Origin: Clostridiales bacterium FE2011
Lineage (GTDB): Bacteria > Bacillota > Clostridia > Christensenellales > Aristaeellaceae
Direction of reading: 5' to 3'
NCBI GenBank assembly: GCA_017569305.1
Contig: CP069418.1
Coordinates: forward strand, 558,001-622,000
Length of the DNA: 64,000 bases
The translations under genes were made by a program, and so were the position numbers. The notes beneath the pieces were generated by a model that worked only from the letters and a program-made list of their open reading frames with translations, was not told the origin of the DNA and ran no database searches. Shown piece by piece: positions 59,625 through 64,000 of the stretch (positions within the stretch are counted from its first letter, which is position 1; each line of letters opens with the position of its first letter).

Positions 59625-60431
59625 ATGAACATTGGTATTATTGGTACTGGGCACCTGGGAAAAGCGCTCATCGCTGGTCTTGTAAGAAGCGGAGTAAAAC
59701 AAAACAGAATCATATTGAATGCCAGAACCGCAGAAACAATGAATGTGATCAAGCGCATTTATCCATGTATCAATGTGACTTCGAGTAAGCAGGATCTGGT
59801 TACTGAATCAGATGTTATTGTCATTGTTGTCAGATCGCAGAACGCACTGGAAGTATTTGCCGAGATCAGAGAAATGAACATCTCGGATAAAACGATTGTC
59901 AGCTTTATGGCTGGCGTCAGCATAAACGATATGAGGGAAATGCTCCAGGATACAAGTAAGGAATATCGTCTGATAAGAATGATGCCTAACTTGGGAATAT
60001 CACTCTGTAAAGGCGTTATCAGCGTTTGTTGCGAAAATGATTCAGCAGAAACAGAAGAAGCATTGAATCTTTTCCAGCCATTGGGATACCTGATCGTTCT
60101 GCCGGAGCAAAAGCTGGAGAGTATTACAATTTGCGCGGCCAGCGGCCTGGCTTTTGCGGCTTATCTGATGAAAGAATATAAGAATTCCTGTGACAGACTA
60201 ATCAATGATGCTGCTGTCAGTGAAGAAATCACGACCCGTATTTTTGAAAATGTGATTGAAATCATCAGGAACGAAGATAAAACATTTGAAAGCCTTATTG
60301 AACAAATCAGCACCAAAGGCGGCACAACAGAAGCAGGAATCAGCAAACTTCAGAACAGCAATCTGAGTGAAATCATCAATCAATGTATTGATGCAGCTTA
60401 TGATCGTGTAAGCGGATTAAAGACAGACTGA
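59625..60431 (+). CDS. pyrroline-5-carboxylate reductase family protein
   Basis: A 268-residue oxidoreductase of the ProC type. The N-terminal Rossmann loop is GIIGTGHLGKALIAGL (residues 4-19), followed by VIVIVVRSQ, and the C-terminal dimer part carries ISTKGGTTEAGI (near 226-237), which corresponds to the ProC PGGTT motif. The usual RxMPN region reads IRMMPNLG. It may make proline or act on a related imine. GGGAG precedes the ATG. AT content is higher from here on. Confidence 0.82.
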   Translation: MNIGIIGTGHLGKALIAGLVRSGVKQNRIILNARTAETMNVIKRIYPCINVTSSKQDLVTESDVIVIVVRSQNALEVFAEIREMNISDKTIVSFMAGVSINDMREMLQDTSKEYRLIRMMPNLGISLCKGVISVCCENDSAETEEALNLFQPLGYLIVLPEQKLESITICAASGLAFAAYLMKEYKNSCDRLINDAAVSEEITTRIFENVIEIIRNEDKTFESLIEQISTKGGTTEAGISKLQNSNLSEIINQCIDAAYDRVSGLKTD

Positions 60432-60496
60432 TCAAAAAGAAGCATGATTGTTGCAGCTGAAATCAAATCATCAGACTGTGGGAAAGGTACTGTTCA

Positions 60497-61276
60497 ATGA
60501 TAGGCATTTATGATTGTTTCGGTTATGGAGCCGGGTATGATGTGCCCTTCAGTGAAAGATATAAACTGATCAAAGCCGCCGGGTTCGACTGTGTAATGCT
60601 GTGGTGGAGCGATCAGTTCGGACGCGGTGATGGGTATGAGAAAGACGCAGATCTGGCACGTGATGCCGGTCTGCTCATTGAAAACATGCATGCGCCTGTT
60701 CATGAACAGAACGATCTGTCATCAGACAATCTGCAGGGAGAACATCTGTTCAGCGATTATCTGAAATGTGTCGATGACTGCCATAAGCATCATATTCCGA
60801 CAGTGGTGATCCACCTGCCTGATGACACATACCCGATCAACAGGCTCGGCAACGACAGACTGGACAGGATCATCGACCATGCCGGAGAATTGGACATTCA
60901 GATTGCGTTTGAAAATCTTCGCAATGTCCATAACCTGGTCGCCGTGCTTAACCGCGTAAAGTTTCCGCATATTGGTTACTGCTATGACAGTTGTCACCAT
61001 ATCAACTATGCTGCCGGTATAGACTTGCTGGCATTATATGGCGACCGGCTCAAGGCACTGCATCTTCAGGATAATGGAGGATCCCATAACCAGCATCGGT
61101 TACCTTTTGACGGTAACGTATACTGGCTTTCAGTTACGGAAAAGCTGAGGAAAACAGGATACACCGGTGCGATAACCCTGGAGCCGATGAACTGGGACTA
61201 TACGCATCTGGGGATTTGGGATTTCCTGCAACTGGCCTGCGAAAGAGCCAAATGGCTGGAACAGCTTCTGTTGTGA
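60497..61276 (+). CDS. sugar phosphate isomerase/epimerase-like TIM-barrel protein
   Basis: A 259-residue xylose-isomerase-like TIM-barrel protein (AP endonuclease family 2). Metal-ligand stretches appear as AFENLRNVHN (Glu, near 136), YCYDSCHHINYA (Asp and His, near 156-162), LHLQDNGG (near 183-190) and ITLEPMNWDY (Glu). Substrate unknown. AAAGG precedes the ATG. Confidence 0.83.
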   Translation: MIGIYDCFGYGAGYDVPFSERYKLIKAAGFDCVMLWWSDQFGRGDGYEKDADLARDAGLLIENMHAPVHEQNDLSSDNLQGEHLFSDYLKCVDDCHKHHIPTVVIHLPDDTYPINRLGNDRLDRIIDHAGELDIQIAFENLRNVHNLVAVLNRVKFPHIGYCYDSCHHINYAAGIDLLALYGDRLKALHLQDNGGSHNQHRLPFDGNVYWLSVTEKLRKTGYTGAITLEPMNWDYTHLGIWDFLQLACERAKWLEQLLL

Positions 61277-61322
61277 ATTTCATGATTCAAGTTCCCCATG
61301 AGCTTTTGTTTGGAGGCAGGGA

Positions 61323-62033
61323 GTGAAAAGAATAGCTGTTATAGGTGACTATAATCTAAATGAGGAAAGCCATTGCCTTATCATAGAGTCCATAAAGGAT
61401 GCAGCGGCAGAAATCCAGGGCGAACTTGAAGCTCAATGGATAATGAGCGATACTTTGGATGTGTCTGTTGCTTATTTAAAACACTTTGACGGGTTTTGGT
61501 TTTCCCCGGGAAGTCCTTATAAGGATGTAAACAATGTTTTGTCGGCAATTCAATATGCAAGGGAGAATAAGGTGCCCGCATTGGGTACGTGTGCCGGTTT
61601 TCAGCATATGGTTATTGAGTTCGCACGTAATGTATTGGGTTTGCATCATGCAGACAGCGAAGAAAATGATCCGGAATGTACAGACACCGTGATTGAAAAA
61701 CTGTCATGCACCTTAGTGAGGAAAAAGGAACAACTTGAGATACCTGATTCCAGTTCAATCCTCGCTCGAACAATAGACGGACAAAGATTCATCGGTGAAT
61801 ACCGCTGCAATTATGGGTTTAATGAAGCCTATCGCAATGCCTTTCAAAGCAGCAAAATGATTTCGTCTGTAGTTGAAACTGAAAATGGATATCTCAGGGG
61901 ATTCGAATTAAAAGAACATCCGTTTTTTGTCGGAACGCTTTTTATTCCCCAATTGGATTTCAGGGGAAACGGACCTTACCGGATTATTAACTCATTCGTA
62001 AAGGCTGTTTTAGGCAGAAGCGCTTTCGTATGA
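61323..62033 (+). CDS. CTP synthase C-terminal-like glutamine amidotransferase domain protein
   Basis: A 236-residue stand-alone class I glutaminase-like protein resembling the C-terminal half of PyrG. The nucleophile elbow is LGTCAGFQHM (Cys near residue 93), with FWFSPGSPYKDVN before it. A family described as CTP synthase C-terminal region-related (seleno)protein fits; this copy has Cys and no in-frame TGA. GTG start at 61323 with GGAGG upstream. Confidence 0.78.
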   Translation: MKRIAVIGDYNLNEESHCLIIESIKDAAAEIQGELEAQWIMSDTLDVSVAYLKHFDGFWFSPGSPYKDVNNVLSAIQYARENKVPALGTCAGFQHMVIEFARNVLGLHHADSEENDPECTDTVIEKLSCTLVRKKEQLEIPDSSSILARTIDGQRFIGEYRCNYGFNEAYRNAFQSSKMISSVVETENGYLRGFELKEHPFFVGTLFIPQLDFRGNGPYRIINSFVKAVLGRSAFV

Positions 62034-62035
62034 TA

Positions 62036-62095
62036 CAATAGCATTCCCGGAACATGAATATGAATCATTCAAAACCGTCTGAACACACAAGGAAA
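62036..62095 (+). pseudogene. remnant of an ASCH-GNAT gene start
   Basis: AATAGCATTCCCGGAACATG and the bases after it match the 5' end of the gene at 62611 (27 identical bases from 62036, then about 80 percent to 62095). The start codon context and frame are lost: reading from the nearby ATG meets TAG at once. It directly follows the stop at 62033. Confidence 0.75.
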
Positions 62096-62164
62096 TCAGG
62101 TTGTTTGAAAAAGGTCTGTGTTGACAAGTATCACTTCAAAGTGAATAGAATGGGAAGAGATAAA

Positions 62165-62515
62165 ATGACACACTATATGAACTTATGGGACGATTCTTTT
62201 CAGGCCATCAAAGAGGGCTGGAAAACAATTGAAATGCGCCTTAATGACGAAAAAAGATCAATGATTAAGGTGGATGATATCATTGAGTTCACAAATACAT
62301 CAAATCAGGAAAAGCTGTCCTGTAAAGTGATAAACATCTATAAGTATTCAGATTTCTCCGAACTATATGAGAACCATGACAAACAATCCATTGGATACAG
62401 GGAAAATGAAAAAGCGGATCCAGACGATATGCTCCTCTATTACACAAAAGAGCAGATCGAAAAGTACGGTGTTGTGGGTATCGAATTGACTAAATTGAAC
62501 AAAAGCACAGATTAA
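62165..62515 (+). CDS. ASCH domain protein
   Basis: A 116-residue protein with an ASCH-type RNA-binding-like beta barrel. The opening LWDDSFQAIKEGWKTIEMRLNDEKR and KVDDIIEFTN are the characteristic GxKxxExR-like and beta-strand parts. Members are linked to RNA or to nucleoside modification. ATG at 62165 with GAAGAG before it. TTGACA (62121-62126) and a small palindrome CACTTCAAAGTG (62132-62143) lie upstream. It is flanked by remnants of its neighbours. Confidence 0.8.
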   Translation: MTHYMNLWDDSFQAIKEGWKTIEMRLNDEKRSMIKVDDIIEFTNTSNQEKLSCKVINIYKYSDFSELYENHDKQSIGYRENEKADPDDMLLYYTKEQIEKYGVVGIELTKLNKSTD

Positions 62516-62522
62516 TATCTTC

Positions 62523-62570
62523 GGAGGAAAACCATGTCCGATAATCATGAACAGTATATGAAAAGATGCT
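62523..62570 (+). pseudogene. remnant of the deaminase gene start
   Basis: Forty-eight bases match 63693-63740 with one mismatch, including the ribosome site GGAGGA, the ATG and codons for MSDNHEQYMKRC. Then the match stops and the frame ends. The intact copy is 1170 bases downstream. Confidence 0.85.
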
Positions 62571-62610
62571 GTAGTAATGCAGAAATGTTTAGAATAATAG
62601 GAGTTTCTGT

Positions 62611-63714
62611 ATGTTGGAAAAAATAGCATTCCCGGAACATGAATATGAGTCAGTTCAAAACTGGCTGAACAAACAGGGATATTGCTATACCACAAGGGTA
62701 TTCAAAGAAGTTGGAAAATATAAAGTTGGAGAATCGTACCTGGCCCCCTGGGGTGATGTGCTCAGGATTGATGACGTTCAGATCTTCCGCAAAGTATTGG
62801 ACCGTCCTTTCTACGATGAAATGAGTGACGCCGAAAAAGCTGAAATCCGCAAGTATTCTGAAGATATGGATTTGCCCTATGAATTTATCAGGTTTTCCAG
62901 AATCAAGATGAATTTACAGGACTGCTTTATGCTGGAGGACCTTTTCCCCAGGAGCTTTACCAATTACGAGGAACGGCCGTATGGAATCCTGTTTTACAAC
63001 ACACAAAATAAAGATTCCTATGATTCGAATCACGCGGTTATCTTCCGGGATAAAATCAGGAATCTGTCAGACACTTTAAAAGATATCCTTGCCTTCTATC
63101 AGGAAAAAGGACTGACTCCGATGATCTATCAGTCAGCACGCGATAACGGATATTTTACGGAAATAAAGGATGATCTGGCCAAGGAAGGGTTCGATTCTTG
63201 GATTGAGGAACAGAAGTTTATGGTTCTGATGGCGGAGAATCGCATAACGCCGAATGAAGGCCTTGTTGTCCGGAATGTCCAAAGCTGGGATCCATCTTTT
63301 GAACAGGTTTTTATTGAGGCTGAAGAACCATGGGAAACAGAAGTGTTGAGAAAATCCCTGGATGATCCAAATACAGTCTTGTGGGTGGCTTACCTTGAAG
63401 ATAAACCGATAGGCGTTCTGTACTGTCTTACTGACAGCAAAGTATGCCGCGGAAACTATGTATTGGTTTCAAAGCAGCATCGCAATGTAGGTGCCGGAAA
63501 AACTTTAACTTATCACTATGTGGAGTGGTGTAAAGTAAGCGGTATCCGGAAAGCCTTTCATTGGCCGGACGGAGAACGTCCGGAAAAAATATATCTGGAA
63601 GCCGGTTTCCGTCACGTGGAAACGGTATATGCAGGCAGGGCTGTATACAACCCCCAAAGGATGACTCATATTCAGGAACGGATTGTTATCAGGGAGGAAT
63701 ACCATGTCCGATAA
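62611..63714 (+). CDS. ASCH-like domain fused to GNAT acetyltransferase
   Basis: A 367-residue protein. The first 90 residues (WLNKQGYCYTTRVFKEVGKY, then GDVLRIDDVQIFRKV) look like an ASCH/YqfB-like barrel. A linker domain of about 110 residues follows, and the last 150 carry a GNAT domain: VLVSKQHRNVGAGKTLTYHYV as the acetyl-CoA loop (near 288-308) and IYLEAGFRHVETVYAGR. AGGAG lies seven bases before the ATG. Its stop overlaps the deaminase start by 11 bases. Confidence 0.75.
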   Translation: MLEKIAFPEHEYESVQNWLNKQGYCYTTRVFKEVGKYKVGESYLAPWGDVLRIDDVQIFRKVLDRPFYDEMSDAEKAEIRKYSEDMDLPYEFIRFSRIKMNLQDCFMLEDLFPRSFTNYEERPYGILFYNTQNKDSYDSNHAVIFRDKIRNLSDTLKDILAFYQEKGLTPMIYQSARDNGYFTEIKDDLAKEGFDSWIEEQKFMVLMAENRITPNEGLVVRNVQSWDPSFEQVFIEAEEPWETEVLRKSLDDPNTVLWVAYLEDKPIGVLYCLTDSKVCRGNYVLVSKQHRNVGAGKTLTYHYVEWCKVSGIRKAFHWPDGERPEKIYLEAGFRHVETVYAGRAVYNPQRMTHIQERIVIREEYHVR

Positions 63715-64000
63715 TCATGAACAGTATATGAAAAGATGCTATGAACTGGCCGTCAGTTCAGGAAAAAAGGGACACGATACCTTTGGTGCCGTGCTTGTTT
63801 ATGATGGAAAAATCCTGGAGGAGGCGGAAAATACTGCCGACTTTGCCAAACGGATCTTCGGACATGCGGAATTCAATCTGGTACACAAATGCGCCAATAA
63901 GTATTCCGATGATATTCTGGAAAAGTCTGTTTTATATACCAGCTGTGCACCGTGCGAGAGATGTCTGGGTGCTATAGCCTCCCTGGGCATTCATACTGTT
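63704..64000 (+). CDS. cytidine/deoxycytidylate-type deaminase, cut by the window end
   Basis: The first 99 residues of a zinc-dependent nucleoside deaminase. The zinc and proton-shuttle motifs are GHAEFNLV (His-Ala-Glu, near 53-60) and TSCAPCERC (PCxxC, near 82-90). It fits the guanine deaminase/tRNA adenosine deaminase-like branch with an N-terminal YMKRCYELAVSSGKKGHDTFGAVLV. GGAGGA precedes the ATG. The 3' end lies beyond the window. Confidence 0.88.
   Translation, partial: MSDNHEQYMKRCYELAVSSGKKGHDTFGAVLVYDGKILEEAENTADFAKRIFGHAEFNLVHKCANKYSDDILEKSVLYTSCAPCERCLGAIASLGIHTV

Noticed and set aside
61323..62033. Selenoprotein
   Set aside because: The family has selenocysteine members, but this frame has Cys at the nucleophile and no in-frame TGA.
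47650..64000. Integron cassette array
   Set aside because: Many small same-strand genes suggest it, but several share operons without gaps, they carry their own promoters, and I found no attC-like sites or integrase.
1..64000. tRNA or rRNA genes
   Set aside because: I looked through the intergenic stretches and saw no cloverleaf with a GTTCGA-type arm or rRNA sequence; a tRNAscan run would settle it.

Overview
The window reads as chromosomal DNA of an anaerobic member of the Firmicutes, probably class Clostridia. The grounds are the rpsM-rpsK-rpsD-rpoA-rplQ order, AGGAGG-type ribosome binding sites, sigma-A promoters, a T-box leader on proS, a Ktr potassium system with a KdpDE-like pair, and many small GNAT, Nudix and CPBP genes. 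GC is moderate and falls towards the right end. The genus cannot be fixed from sequence alone; a rumen or gut Christensenellales-like organism is a guess.

Layout. 0-3.4 kb: ribosomal protein/RNA polymerase alpha operon behind a promoter and a roughly 260-nt leader. 3.6-9.8 kb: a Gld-type ABC export system (gldA-like ATPase, permease, GldG-like and DUF4340 proteins), following dnaE and a GtrA gene on the minus strand. 13.5-16.7 kb: a secreted protein and a second ABC exporter. 16.9-20.8 kb: a complete NAD salvage operon (NrtR-like regulator, PncA-like hydrolase, NadE, and a NadD-PncB fusion). 20.9-24.5 kb: secreted and membrane proteins and an alpha/beta hydrolase. 24.7-28.2 kb: ComB-like, P-loop, GNAT, flavodoxin-like and Nudix genes. 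28.3-33.1 kb: ktrB-ktrA, a small membrane protein, and a KdpDE-like two-component system in one operon. 33.2-35.3 kb: proS with T-box. 35.4-64 kb: mostly small single genes or short operons (methyltransferases, HAD, DJ-1, GH18, CPBP, a TetR-controlled MFS pump, GNATs, P-loop kinase, HIT, ProC-like, ASCH, deaminase), plus glgB and a penicillin-binding-type hydrolase. The last gene runs off the window.

What stands out is in the intergenic DNA. On the minus-strand side of the first 24 kb, most gaps carry one composite pattern: an inverted repeat at the 3' end of the upstream gene, a tract of drifting 7-base repeats (TTTTAAG, TTTTCAG, TTTTCAT and TCACTCA types), sometimes an inserted structured block, and then a short hairpin just before the next gene's Shine-Dalgarno. 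Two inserted blocks (5.8 kb and 14.1 kb) share conserved ends while their inner stems differ but still pair, including one compensatory change. A third (23.2 kb) is an array of five unlike hairpins separated by 7-base NTATCAT spacers. I do not recognise any of these as a named family. Other points of interest are the NadD-PncB fusion, the small membrane protein in the ktr operon, an XRE-methyltransferase fusion, a TetR promoter bracketed by two matching palindromes, and duplicated gene-start fragments around an ASCH gene near the right end.
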